NCBI GenBank assembly: GCA_965153455.1
Contig: OZ234497.1
Location: 62,001 to 126,000 of the forward strand
Direction of reading: 5' to 3'
Length of the DNA stretch: 64,000 nt
From: Sphagnum compactum
Lineage: Eukaryota > Bryophyta > Sphagnopsida > Sphagnales
The translations under genes and the position numbers were made by a program. Of the stretch, positions 35,371 through 46,872 are shown in pieces (the first letter of the stretch is position 1; each line of letters begins with the position of its first letter). The notes beneath the pieces were generated by a model. That model was not told the origin of the DNA. It saw only the letters and a program-made list of their open reading frames with translations, and searched no databases.

Positions 35371-35837
35371 CCTTTTAAGTCTTCTTTTCTTTTCTGTCGC
35401 CTTTTATAAGTACGATGCATATCAGTGTTTTTTTTCAAATTCCTCAAGTAGGTGCACTGGCTAAGATCCTCAGCATTAATAGCAGTAAATGGCGACTGTC
35501 CTGATGGACCAGTAGATCTTTTTTGCCTAGTTCTGGCGACCTACAGGAACACACAGTCTAAATCTGGCGACTCCTAAGTTTTTTTTTTCAAGATATGGCG
35601 ATTTTTTTTTCAAAAATCTCAAAAATCCCTATGTTGCATTCGTCAGCCCTTTTTTTTGTCGCCAGGTTGCGAAAATTCGTCAAAAAAAAAAACCAGCAAT
35701 GTATACGGTAGGAAGTCGCCAGAAAGATAACAGGAAACAAGCCCTTTCTTTAGGTAGGTGAAGGGTCAGAGAATAGACCCTTCCAGATTTGGGATCCCTG
35801 CCCCAGACCCTTCTCATATACCACACATCCCCCGCTG

Positions 35838-35950
35838 GGGTTGCAAACAGGCCCTCGAACCCCCTAGCCAGGATCGAGAAGTGTCTTCACAAGCCAAGAG
35901 CGCAATGAAGCCAGAGAAGCTCCAGTCACACAAATCATCTTATGGCAGCT
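35838..35950 (-). pseudogene. Degenerate extra copy of reductase exon 1
   Basis: The minus strand reads MICVTGAS, then SWLVKTLLD, collinear with exon 1 of the reductase gene at 33152-33263 ([16 protein letters not shown]). Nucleotide blocks such as GATCGAGAAGTGTCTTCACA and CTCCAGTCACACAAA (plus strand) are shared. The glycine-rich loop is damaged and a stop follows. It is the remains of a tandem paralogue. Confidence 0.75.
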
Positions 35951-37239
35951 GGTGAGCTATAATGCATTCTCTGGAGAACCATCCAGAGGTGGGCTTGTTG
36001 ATACCCATGCTATTGACAGTATTTGATGTAATGGTTTTCATTTGCGCCCTTCATTTGTCCACATGCCATTAGAAAGATGTGACGACACCCTCGCACAATG
36101 TCTGATGAGTTTGGATAATGTGCCTGCTTTTGGATTGTTTTGAAGTTTAATGACTTCTGTCATTTATTTCTTCTTTGTCGAGTCCCATTTCAATGTTAGT
36201 ATGGTAGATGCTGAATTTGTCAAGTGAAAGTCTCTTGCCAATCATGACCAATGAGCCCTATACATCAAAGGCTGACAACATTATAATGGGGGCAATATGT
36301 GACAAGGTGCTAGTTCAACCTAAGGGTTTAGAGCCCCTAGATTCTCACACATATTTGAATAACCGATTCAGTGTATTAGCTTCCAATGTAAAGAGTTGGT
36401 TGTCATGTGTATTTATAGTGTAACTGTGCAGTTCAATCATATCTGTATCACACAATATATATGGTTAAACAAAAGTAACTTGTGTTTTCCCTGTATGAAC
36501 TATGAACAGAGAGATCAGACCTTCATTTCTGCTTGATTCAAATATGGCCATAATAATTTACCAGGTAGTGTTTGTTGGGTGGCAGGATCTGGGTTGTACT
36601 TGGGGCCCTGATGGTAACTGGCGGGAGGGTGGATGAGTGGTAGCTGGGAGCCATCAGGGTCCCAATTACAACCCCCACCCAACAAACATTAGCTAACATA
36701 ATTTGTGTTGACTCCATTTTTGCATGATTTTTCACAATTCCTGGTGTCCTTTTGAGTTGAATCAAAGAGCGGTTTCATTATGGGTTGTAAATAGCCACTA
36801 AAAGTCACATAAAATGGAGCCGAATTATGCAGTGCATTAAAAGGTTTCTGAATTTGGATTGTGCATGCTTTTGCACATTTCTGCACAATAGTTATGGCCC
36901 ATGGGTCTCTTTGTGAAAGTGATACTTGAAAAATGCACAATGGAAGCATTGGTATCATTAGGGTCATCATTTGTTTGAGAAGTCAGTGGCCAGGGTGAAC
37001 CAGCACCCACACTGGTACCTCAACTGAGGACTCTTAGTGACCATATTAAGCTCAGAAAATGTTAGATTTGGACTCAAAGACCCTAATTTAGTGAAACCAT
37101 GGGATAGTTACAACTTTATAAGCAAGAAAAAAGGATATTGTGATTTGGATTGATGGTACTAATGTGGGTGCTAGTGCACCCAAGGCCTAGTGTCATATTT
37201 AGACAACGAGTTCTGAAAGTCAGAATCAGTGTTGCGTAA
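35951..37239. other. Spacer with a foldback element
   Basis: No gene is recognised apart from the foldback element at 36569-36688. Some stretches (about 36890-37200) have short frames without similarity to known families. Confidence 0.45.
36569..36688. mobile_element. 120-bp foldback MITE
   Basis: TGTTTGTTGGGTGG (from 36569) pairs with CCACCCAACAAACA (to 36688). The stem continues inward with GGTTGTA..TTGGGGCCCTGATGG against CCATCAGGGTCCCAATTACAACC. TAG stands on both outer sides (directly before; one base after), a possible target duplication. Superfamily not assigned. Confidence 0.78.
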
Positions 37240-37860
37240 TCTTATATATAAAAGCAAACGTGGTGTCTGTCTGTCTGTGTGGACAAAAATTCGGCAGTGC
37301 CTGGAAGATTCTTCCAGTCACTGCCCGTTCCCTGTGGAGCTGGTCTGTAGTAGATGGCAAAATAGGATAGGTGAGGTCATAACTAGGGCACAAAATCAGC
37401 ACCCATGGCACATATAATCCTATATATCTTACATATAAAAGCAAACGTTCTGTCTATCTGTCGAGGTCTTGAAACCCAGATCCTGTCTGTCCGTCTGTCT
37501 TAAACCCCTAAACCACATCCCCAAGAAGAAGAAGAAAAACAAGACGAGGTTCTGAAACGAGCGAGGTCCTCAAAACCTTTGAGGACCTGAATCGAGGTGG
37601 CCAGAATCCTCGATAAAGGACCTGAATCGAGATTCTCAGTACCCGGTCCAGACCTCGAGACGAACCTGAAACGAGGTTCCCAGAAAGAAAATCCGTCGTT
37701 GGGGACCTGAAACGAGGTCCTCAGAGAGAAAACCCGTCGTTAGGGTCTTAAAACGAGGTCCTCAGAGAGGCCAAAAAAACAGCGGCCAAGACCCCCGCTG
37801 CGGGGGGGCCGGGCGAGGTGCCACAGGTGGCTGGATAGGCGTAGCCACGGGTCACAACAC
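37240..37860 (+). mobile_element. Helitron-like repeat with duplicated 5' ends
   Basis: TCTTATATATAAAAGCAAACG followed by GTCTGTCTGTCTGT starts at 37240, and TCTTACATATAAAAGCAAACG followed by TCTGTCTATCTGTC starts at 37427. The first is preceded by A, as in Helitron insertion between A and T. Further on come repeats of ACGAGGTYCTCAG (37530-37770) and, near the 3' side, CCCCCGC-T-GCGGGGG (37792-37806) and GTGGCT...AGCCAC (37828-37849) hairpins. No replicase or helicase is present, so it would be non-autonomous. The exact 3' end is not fixed. Confidence 0.55.
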
Positions 37861-39549
37861 TCGTTCTTAAAAATAGGGACAGATACTCACTGGTTATACA
37901 TCTCGGTTAACCTCTCTCTATGAGGAGATGTGCAATGCACACCAATGTTCAAGCCATTTGGAAACTACTGGGTTTGAAACAAAATAAAATAGAAGCGAAA
38001 AGTGAGAAATACACTTATGTAACTTTGTAGTGACAAATAGTCACTATATGAAAGAAAATATGCCATTGGTAGAACAAATAGACTATTGGTTTTGAGCAGT
38101 TTTTGGTAATGAAAATACACTATTGGATTTTTTGATTAATGAAACAAAAAATTGCAAAGGTAAATACTGCATACCAAATTGAAGTGCAACAAACAAAATT
38201 GTATAAAAGACATCATATCAGTATCGAACCACACTTCATGGAGAAAACACACTTGTGGAAATTGAACAACATGAAAGAAGCAAAATTGTATTATAAAATG
38301 TATCACCACACACACATACACACACAATGGACTTTCAAGCCCACAAATAAGTATGCACATATCCAAGTAGTAGACACTGAAAACCATAAGTGGGGTGGTG
38401 AGTACCTAAAATAACTCTAAACCTGATCTTATCTGCAAAGCTTGAAGTTAAAAATCAAAGTCATAAACTTATCATTATTCTTTTGGTACAAAAGAATTAG
38501 TAATAGAAAATTGATACTAACATTCCTGTAGTGAATTTTCAATAATAGAAAAATCAATGCTAAGATTCCTATACTAAACTTTCAGTAACAGACATCCGAT
38601 ACCCTATATTAAATTTTCAGTAATAAAAAAACCTAATTTTTTGACCTTTAACAATTAATCTCACATCTTGTCATGTTTTGGTCCTAGGGTCAAGTGCATA
38701 GCCAAGTGTGCCCTATCTTCCCAATGTTTTGGTTGTCATCAGCAATCTTTTCCATGGCATTTAGACTTTTCATTAAAAGTTGAATTGTCAATTGGTACAT
38801 CTAAGGTAATAGGAATCAACAAGTCCTCCAAAAACACATTTAGCTATCTTAACAAGTTGATGTGGCAAACTACAATTGGTTTCTTATTCCTTTTTCCATT
38901 GGTTGTGTCGTTGCACCATGCTCTTAAACATTGGTTACAATATTTTTAATGTGTTTTTAGATGTACCTTAGATACTCATTAGATTCATTTCAAATATGTA
39001 CAAATGCTAAATTACATGATAGATTAAAAATATTATTCTACTAACATACTTCTAACATCATTTTAGTTAAGCATTGAAAATCATGTGAAATAAAACATTG
39101 ATCACAATTGATCAACTATAAATTTTACTATGATAGTACCACAATTTCTTTATGTTCATTGTGTGGCTTTTTTCAATGATTATAGTGAAAATCACATTCC
39201 ATTAAGAACTAAAATAATTTCATGGTTTCAATGTATAGATTATGTTAAAATGAATTCACTCAAGAAGAATCATGGAGTCTATGTTGTTGATTGCTTCACG
39301 CCATCTCCTTAGAAAGTCAATAAAAAAATTTCAGCCTTTGTATGGGCTTTGAAAATGAGTTAGTTATCCACCTTGTAAAATAATTTCTCAAAGGAAACTT
39401 AAGCAACTATGCAGTACAAGTTTTGATGTTGTGGTCATAAAATGCAAAAAAAACACTTTGTTTATCCACCAAACTCTAAATAAATGAATAAACCTTCATT
39501 TATCGAACCAGAAATAACCATGGAAACAACTATGATGAAAAGAGAAACA
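37861..39549. other. AT-rich spacer
   Basis: No gene, tRNA or clear repeat array is recognised. A CACACATACACACAC microsatellite lies near 38310-38325. Confidence 0.45.
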
Positions 39550-39744
39550 ATGTGATGAACAAAAAAGATCAGTAGACTTGGAGAAAATTCTTGAATAAGT
39601 AATTATCAGATTTGCAGTGGCCTACCTACAATCAAGGCATTTTGATTGTTGGCAATTGTTTTTTCCCCTTTTGTTTTCACTGAACACCAAAAACACAAAA
39701 CCGGGCTAAATGGGGGTAATATGGAAGTGCAGTCAAGAGCGAAC
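39550..39744 (+). repeat. Left arm of a long inverted repeat (copy of HD-ZIP 3' end)
   Basis: Reverse complement of 44384-44573 with scattered mismatches. Shared words include TCTTGAATAAG, CAGATTTGCAGTGGCC, CATTTTGATTGTTGGCA, CACTGAACACCAAAAACACA and GCAGTCAAGAGCGAAC. The similarity stops sharply at GCGAAC on the inner side. Confidence 0.85.
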
Positions 39745-41337
39745 CACCACTAATTGATGGCACCTTGCTGCATGGTAAATTAGAGTGCACACTGAGGTGG
39801 GAATCTCCAACAGCAAGTAGGTTGTGCTGGTCATTTGCACACTAAAATTTGTTGTGCACATTCTTCACCACTCTGCAAGGGTAATGGTTCAGGTATTGAC
39901 TGCCTTCCAGTCCCCACTTCTAGTATTTGTTGAAGGACATTTGGATTATTTAGTCTTTTGCAAACAATTTTCTCTTGAATCCTGTGATGGGTGTTTGCCA
40001 GTCAACAAAAGTTTCTGGTTTAAGCTTCGTCACATTTGTTGCACATAGTCTTTTTTACTACAGCAAATGTGAGGAAGAACAAGACTCAATATAATCATTT
40101 ACTTGCTTAAAGTGATTTAACTGCATTGTTGTGTCACTTCATTGTTGGAGAATTAAGGTCTGTGGCTGGACAATTGGTTGCATGGGTTTTACATCCCTTG
40201 TAGAGAACCTTACATTCTGGCATGTGGAAGGTTACGATCTCAATGTTGCCTGCTCCAATGTGTGATACGGTGGTTGTGCATGTTAGTTGTTGGTGTATTC
40301 CTATGAGTTGCACTTGAGCATATATCTACACAATCAACTTTGCAGATTCAATTTGTGTAGCCCTGTTGATCATTTAGCCAATGTGTCAAGAATTATTTCT
40401 GTTGTTTGGGTTTTTTTCTTAATTTGTTCCTGTGAATGGATGAAATACTTTGTGTTTTGTGTCCAATTGATGTGTCCAAAAGTTTAGGGTTTCTTAGAAC
40501 CTTTGCAAACTTATCTTGGTCTTGTGTACTTTTTTGGTGCATGGAAATATTAAAATTGTATGCATGGTAATGAACTTAGCAAATTGCAGTTGAAGGTGAC
40601 ATAAGAAGCTATTTTGGTGGCAGGAATTGTTTTGGGTAATTTATGAATGGGAGTTAGACTTAATGAAATATTTTGCATTGTGAATTTTCTCCTTTAACAA
40701 CCTTTGGCCTACAACTACTGAAAGAAAAGGTGTTGAATTATGATGTCTAGAGACGGAATGATTTTGATTACATATTAAAATCTTTAAGCCAAAAGCCAGG
40801 GGGGAAATTGGTCAGTTGGTGAATGACTTTTGTGTGCCGCAGTCGAATAATTGTAATAATGAAAGCTGAACTTCATCATATTATCGTACGTAAACATTCC
40901 ACAATATAAAACAGACAACCATCATAATGTATAATCTTTGGAAAAGAATAAACATCAACATTATTTTTCTCATTTGAAAATGTTATATGTTGACTCATAG
41001 TTCAATACTCAACATCAAATGAAGGTTAGATTATGTTGCATACAATAATGCTAAAACTATTGTCACAACCTATGTAGGCTTACAACCAAAGCTTAAATAA
41101 GCCAAGTGATCATGCCGAATCCAAGCTTAGGGCTTCACAAAAATTAGAAAGGAGTGAAACCTTCGATTAAGCTTTCAAAATCGAAAAGAAATAATTTCAA
41201 GTTTTACTACAAACATTCCCTGTTTTGAGTTTTAGGACCATTGAAAGACTTGGAACACAATTTGAAAAGGAAAATCATCTCCAAATCATATAGTTAGACA
41301 TAATCTTATAATTAATTGTAAAAAATCAAGCTCTCAT

Positions 41338-41486
41338 CACTACTACAAAATGTGGGTTCACTAGTCCCCATTCACTAGACCAGTGAATTCACTGCTTCTT
41401 CACTGGTCCCTGTTCACTACAACTAGTGAATTCACTCAAAATCCAGTGAAATCACTTGGTGTACAGGGACACCTTTTGTTGTAGTG
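41338..41486. mobile_element. CACTA-like non-autonomous element, 149 bp
   Basis: The left end CACTACTACAAAA and the right end TTTTGTTGTAGTG (reverse complement CACTACAACAAAA) match the CACTA/En-Spm terminal type. Inside are several TTCACTGG/TTCACTAG words in both orientations, like subterminal repeats. The flanking trinucleotides (CAT and CCT) do not form a perfect 3-bp duplication. Confidence 0.6.
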
Positions 41487-42077
41487 CCTGTTCCAATATA
41501 TCAAAGTGAATGATCCTCCATACACTTTGTCCCATGGTGATGAAAAGCTGATGTAAGGCAAACAACCATGACATCACTCATTGTCTGTGCCCCATTGGGG
41601 GAGAGACCAATGGATTTTAATGTGGCCATTTTACAGAAAAGAAATGGGCCAACAACATCAACAAAGGATTCCATGTGAAATAATGATCTAAATTCACCAA
41701 ATTTTGAATTTGTTTTAAAAAATCGCTAGATTTCTACTACAGGCCCTAGCAAGGTAGCCACAGTAAAGAGAGATTTTTGAAAAAAATCTACTATGAGATA
41801 TCATGTGTAGCCAATTGTGTTAAATTCTTGTCATTTATGATTGTTAAGCCATCAACATTCAAAAATTGAAAAAAAACTATGAAAGACTATGAAACCATGC
41901 TTTTTCTTGGAGTTCCACTTTTGTAGGGATAGTCACACATCTATACATGAACAAAAGTACTTCCTGTTAGGATGTTAAGTCTAGAACCAACATCATCAAG
42001 TACAGTAGTTTCAAAGCGTGTGTCCATAATCTTGCAATGTGCGCAAGCCATAATGATTTTTCAATGGGCTGCTGCAC

Positions 42078-42353
42078 TTGGTTGGGGTTCTTCGGCTCTT
42101 CCACACATCATAGCTAGTGCACCTCTGTCATTAGTAGATTTGTGACAGATGACATCTTTCTTGTTTTAAGCTTTCTTTGTTACCATTGATCATCATTTCA
42201 TAGCCATAAGTCCTATTGGTTGGGGTTCTTCGGCTCTTCCACACATCATAGCTAGTGCACCTTTGTCATTAGTAGATTTGTGATAGATGACATCTTTCTT
42301 GTTTTAAGCTTTCTTTGTTACCATTGATCATCATTTCATAGCCATAAGTCCTA
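42078..42353 (+). repeat. 138-bp perfect-length tandem duplication
   Basis: TTGGTTGGGGTTCTTCGGCT starts at 42078 and again at 42216. The two 138-base units differ only at two positions (CCTCTG/CCTTTG and GACAG/GATAG), both C to T in the second unit. It is a very recent duplication and non-coding. Confidence 0.93.
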
Positions 42354-42394
42354 TTTCCATAGAATGTTTTCCTTTTTTTTTTTTTATTGTTTGC

Positions 42395-42480
42395 TTTCAT
42401 TTTATTTTTTGGGTTGTGTTTACTCGTGCTCTCATTTTCCTTGTACTTTTGATGAATGGGTTCCCATCCTTGATTTTTAT
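42395..42480 (+). repeat. Dispersed direct repeat, first copy
   Basis: TTGTTTGCTTTC, TTTGGGTTGTGTYTACTYGTG, CTCTCATTTKCCTTGTACTTTTGATGRATGGGTTCC and CATCCTTG occur in the same order here and at about 48325-48410, roughly 90% alike over about 90 bases. Family not recognised. Confidence 0.7.
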
Positions 42481-44383
42481 ATATATGATATTTCTCTTTG
42501 TTTCAAAATATTTTGACTACAATGTTATACGTTGTCCTTTTTTATTCAATCTCATGACTCAAATTTTGCCAAATGTAAGGTGAGATTTTGAACAATGGAT
42601 TCTTGTCACTTTGTAAAATGAACTTTTAAGTTTAGAAAGGGGATTAGATTTTAAGAAAAACCTTTCAATGCAATAAGAACTTGTATCATCCTTTTATGAT
42701 TTAACTTTGGGAAAAAGAAAAAAAAAGTTATGACCGAATTTCATTAAACCTTAGCATATTATCTAAAAAGGAAAAAAAAGAAGAAAACTAGAACCATCCA
42801 ACACTTCTCATGAACTTTTTTCAAAAAAACTAAAAAAAAAATGATACATATGTTTGAATGTTTTAAATTATCAATTGGATTTTTTCCCCCTTTTTTACGA
42901 CCTTTCACAAATCTAAAGTTGAAAATATAATCAACTTTTTAAACAAACTTATTTTTGATTATTTAATTAATTTAATTAGAGGATTTAATTAAATCTTTTG
43001 TGGTAGTACCGATATGACAACTTGACCTTAAATGGTGAACACCTTTTTCAAGCATTAAAATGGAAAAGAAAACCTATCTCATGGTATAAAATGGTAAATA
43101 AAAAACATGATTCACTTCCAAAACAATCCATACTTAAAAGCTTTTGTGTTCTAGATTCAACATTTAATACAAGAAAACATGAGATCAAAGAGTATGTTTA
43201 AAAATTGTGTAGGGTAAAACACTCCATCACCAAACAGAGGCCGATTACTAAACACTTATTCATATTTTTCTCATCTCTTTTCCATTTTGAGTGATTTAAA
43301 ATGTTATGGGAGCTCTAACTTAAGCTCTACAAATCGTCTTTGAACTCCAAACTCAAAAGAGTAAATATAGAATAACAATAAGAAAAATAAGCTTTTTCAA
43401 GTTATAGAAAATGTTTTTTTCTTTTATACCCCTTGAGTTAATTTCAAAGCTGATAACTTTCTCATTTCTTGTTCAATTTGAGTGATCTAAAGTACTGTAG
43501 GAGCGCCACCTTATGCTCTATAAATCATCTTTCAGTTCTAAAAGTTATAGAGCAACTTTCAATGACATTTTAGAGTGCTCAATAATAGTCTTCCAAGTGT
43601 TTGGTGGTTACCATTATTGTAGGTGGGCTGCTTGTTAATGTAAATATCAGTATCCAGTGGTTATTAGAAACAACAGCAGACCCCGACAGTCATCAGAGAG
43701 ATTCTGAAATTCATAACCATGGTTCTCAAAAAATCAAAGACCTGATTTTTGAAATATCCAGGACCAGCAGTGCTCTTTTTGAAGAACTGGAACAGATGGT
43801 TTTTTATAAATCCAAATAACCGCACAACACTGGTGGATATAACCTTAATTGCATGGCAGTGTAGGTGAATTGAACTCACAAACAAAGCTAGCCATAAGCC
43901 CGAACTCCCAACCAATTAGGTTACTCCTTTGAGTTCAGTACATAAAAACATTTCAAGATCATCAACCTTTTGGATGAAAGGTTGTGACTATCTTCATATT
44001 TAACTGTTTGAGACACTCTTAAAAATTATTACACACTTCACAATTATAGATGTTCTTTTCTTTCAAGCTTATATGATGCACAAAAGTCATTTGCCAAATA
44101 TACAAACAGTGTCCCCTTTTAAGGTGGGTTGTACATTTTGATTTAGAATTTCAGGTCAATTTGTCAAATATTAGAAACAAGCAGTGATTTCTACAACTGA
44201 TCTGACATAACTTTTCTTCCAACAATTATTCATTTTTTCTCACTTTTGATGAATGTTGACCAATGCATAATTTGCTTGTTTGTTTGGATTTCTTCCATCT
44301 TTTTGTGTCACTGTGTGGTAAACTGGCTTTTGCAACCTTCATTATAAATATTCAGATATTACGTTTTGATTTGATTTTACGAG

Positions 44384-44573
44384 GTTCGCTCTTGACTGCA
44401 TTTCCATATTATCCCCATTTAGCCTGGTTTTGTGTTTTTGGTGTTCAGTGAAAGCAAAAGGGAAGAAAACAAATGCCAACAATCAAAATGGCTTGAGTGT
44501 AGGTCGGCCACTGCAAATCTGACAATTTCTTATTCAAGAATTTCCCCCAAGTCTCTCTGTTCATCAAGCTGTT
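44384..44573 (-). repeat. Right arm of the long inverted repeat, spanning the HD-ZIP stop codon
   Basis: Mate of 39550-39744. Its inner end reaches the stop codon and 3' flank of the HD-ZIP copy, so what was duplicated is the end of that gene or of the element carrying it. Confidence 0.82.
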
Positions 44574-46872
44574 TCTCTTGGCATCATAGCTGTTTCGATG
44601 CGTTGAACAGTTGCTGAGATAAGGTTGTTCAGAGTAGCGACGCATTCCGATGAAAGTCTCGCTGATGGAGTTGTTCTCTCGCACAACACTTGGAATGCTA
44701 CGGTCAGTAACGACCCATGGCCGGTCCTGCTCGGGCTGTCAGACGTTAGTTGAGCGCCACCAGTGCTGTGCGATGCCATTGTCGCGTTCCTATTCTCTGG
44801 TCCGTCAGGTAGAATGGCAAAACCCGAGGGAAGGAGCGGGACGTAAGCCGGATCCTCACCTCGCATTACGAGATTCATGACTGGAGTGTCGACAGGTGCG
44901 TCGATGACCAGTGAGCCTGAGACATCTCTGTAGCTCTCTTGAAAGATGACCATGTTGCTCTGGTTGGAGTTCAAAGGATTCACGCCCAAGAGTGATACAC
45001 TGTTGCCTGGGTCTTGTCCTTTCGCAATGCGGGCCATTTCTGTTACCAAACCACCGTTGGAGAGAATGTCCCATTCGCTTCGTAGACTCTCATCCCGCAA
45101 GAATTCGAACACTCGCTGGGGTAACACTGGCAGCCATAGGGACGTCGCCGCGCATAAGATGGTTTCATGACGCCCTCCCAGGTTGGTCAATACTGTCGCG
45201 TGTCATCACGCGTATGTCGTTGTTTTCGTCGCTACTTGCGAGAGTTCTCCAAGAAGCTCTTATCGCTGCGCAGAAGTTTTTGGTCATGCGCTGTGCTAGC
45301 TTTAGGATAATACGACGCCCATCGGCAGTCGGTACACCTGCCAAATCTGTCGAGGGTATACTAGTTGCCAGTAGACTTGCAGCCAAGCGCTCGCATTGAC
45401 GCTGTAAAGTGGCTATCCATCTCTGTGCCCCGAAAGCCATCCCGCTGTTCACCAGGTCTCTGTAATTGTAGTGCACACCTCGGTCGTCGTATTCCATGTG
45501 CTCCACTGCAGTCACATTGCAGTAGCCATTCGAGGTCTCTTGTATGAGCATTCCTGAAGGTCGGCGACGGCAGCGCATCAGACACGGTGGTGGGTTGTCG
45601 AGGATGCTATCGACAGATACGTCTACCACCGCCCACACTCCCTTGGCGTGCTGCTTGCAGTAGCGAAGGAAATAGATCTCGCGAGTGGGTACCAAGGGGG
45701 ATAGAACTTGAAGTTCGGCATACATGAGCTGCAATGCGCCATGGCGGTTGCCGTTGACGCCGGTGGACAGGACGTCTACCGTAAGAACTCGCGAAACCAT
45801 ACACGGGAACATCTCCATCCATCGGCACGAGTCCATAAGCGCTTCAACCAAACTGACTGCATCGCTCATCACCAGGCCTGTCTCTCGGGTGGCCTCTGTC
45901 TTCAAACCGTGGGGTCGAAGGCCGATACTTCGGGGAGACTGGAGGGTATACTCCTCGTAGTTCAGCTGCTCCTTGTTGCCGCTGTCAGCTGGCATCCACA
46001 AAGGTTGACCAACCTGCGCCATGCGCATGAGCTCTTCCATGGCCATGACGGCCAAGTCCACCACCAACGGCTTCTCGGTTTCAGATAGCCCGCCAGGACG
46101 CGTGGCAACGTCCACAACAGAGGGGTTGTGCAACAATGTCCATGTCGCCAGGAGTGGGATGCGATCCAAAGCTGCTGCCCGCCACTTGGGGATCGAGAGA
46201 CGAGCTGGGCAGTGAGAGGGGGGCGATAGGCGCAGCGCTCATGGGTACGTATGGATCTGGGATAGATCGACCGAGGTACTTGGCATCCAAGGCGGAAACA
46301 CGATCTAGCTCCTCCTTCAAGCGACCATTCTCGATGCGCAGCTGCTGCTCGTACAACGACATCTCACCCAAGGTTGAAGGACCTCCGCAATGCTGACAAG
46401 TCGCGTTTTTCAGCGCTTCACGCATGAGAATATTCTCAGACCGCAGCTTCTCATTTTCCTGCCGCAGCAACGTTTTGTCAGCTCGCTCCGTCTGCGCCTT
46501 CATCTGCGTGCGTCGACTTTGAAACCAGAACTTCACCTGACGGGGCTGTAAACCCAACTCTGCACTCAGACGCTGCCGCTGCTTCTCATCAGGGCGGGGA
46601 CATTCTTTAAACATAGTTTCCATTTCTTGAATCTGACGTGGTGTGTGCCTATGGTAAGATGTCTTCGCCTGGCGTGGGGGGTGCTCGGGGTCCTGGTAAC
46701 CATCGCAAATGAGAACATTCTCCGCCCGCAGCTTCTCATCATTCTCGTGAGGCACCAATGTGGTTTCTTCTTCCTCCGTATGCGTGCGTCGCTTTTGAAA
46801 CCAGGACTTCACCTGAGACGTATAGGCACCCAGAACCCTTGACCAGCCTCGCTTTCCATGTGGAGAAGCCAA
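44564..46872 (-). pseudogene. HD-ZIP class IV homeodomain-START protein, intronless copy with two frameshifts
   Basis: The minus strand encodes a homeodomain (YHRHTPRQIQEMETMFKEC, QVKFWFQSRRTQMK), a zipper-loop-zipper with the class IV CxxC (CQHCGG), a START domain (LAVMAMEELMRMAQ to GVHYNYRDLVNSGMAFGAQR) and the HD-SAD end ([46 protein letters not shown]). Known: class IV proteins (GL2/ATML1/PDF2 group) are nuclear regulators of epidermal fate. Class IV genes usually have several introns. None interrupts this copy, which is also GC-richer than its flanks, so a retrocopy is likely. Single-base shifts lie at about 46125 (a run of four C) and about 45175 (GGGAGGG); otherwise no stop. A second partial homeodomain/zipper piece stands in front. 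Confidence 0.87.
46700..46815 (-). repeat. Duplicated homeodomain helix 3 plus first zipper in the HD-ZIP gene
   Basis: QVKSWFQKRRTHTEEE followed by HENDEKLRAENVLICDG repeats the segment QVKFWFQSRRTQMKAQ ... QENEKLRSENILMREA of the main domain (about 46423-46541). Homology begins immediately after CTCAG, an acceptor-like site. Helices 1 and 2 are missing in the extra copy. Confidence 0.8.

Larger units (their letters stand above)
39745..44383. other. AT-rich spacer between the inverted repeats
   Basis: No gene is recognised over 4.6 kb. It contains a CACTA-like MITE (41338-41486), a recent 138-bp tandem duplication (42078-42353) and a dispersed repeat segment (about 42395-42480), each listed separately. 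Many short frames show no recognisable motif. Confidence 0.5.
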
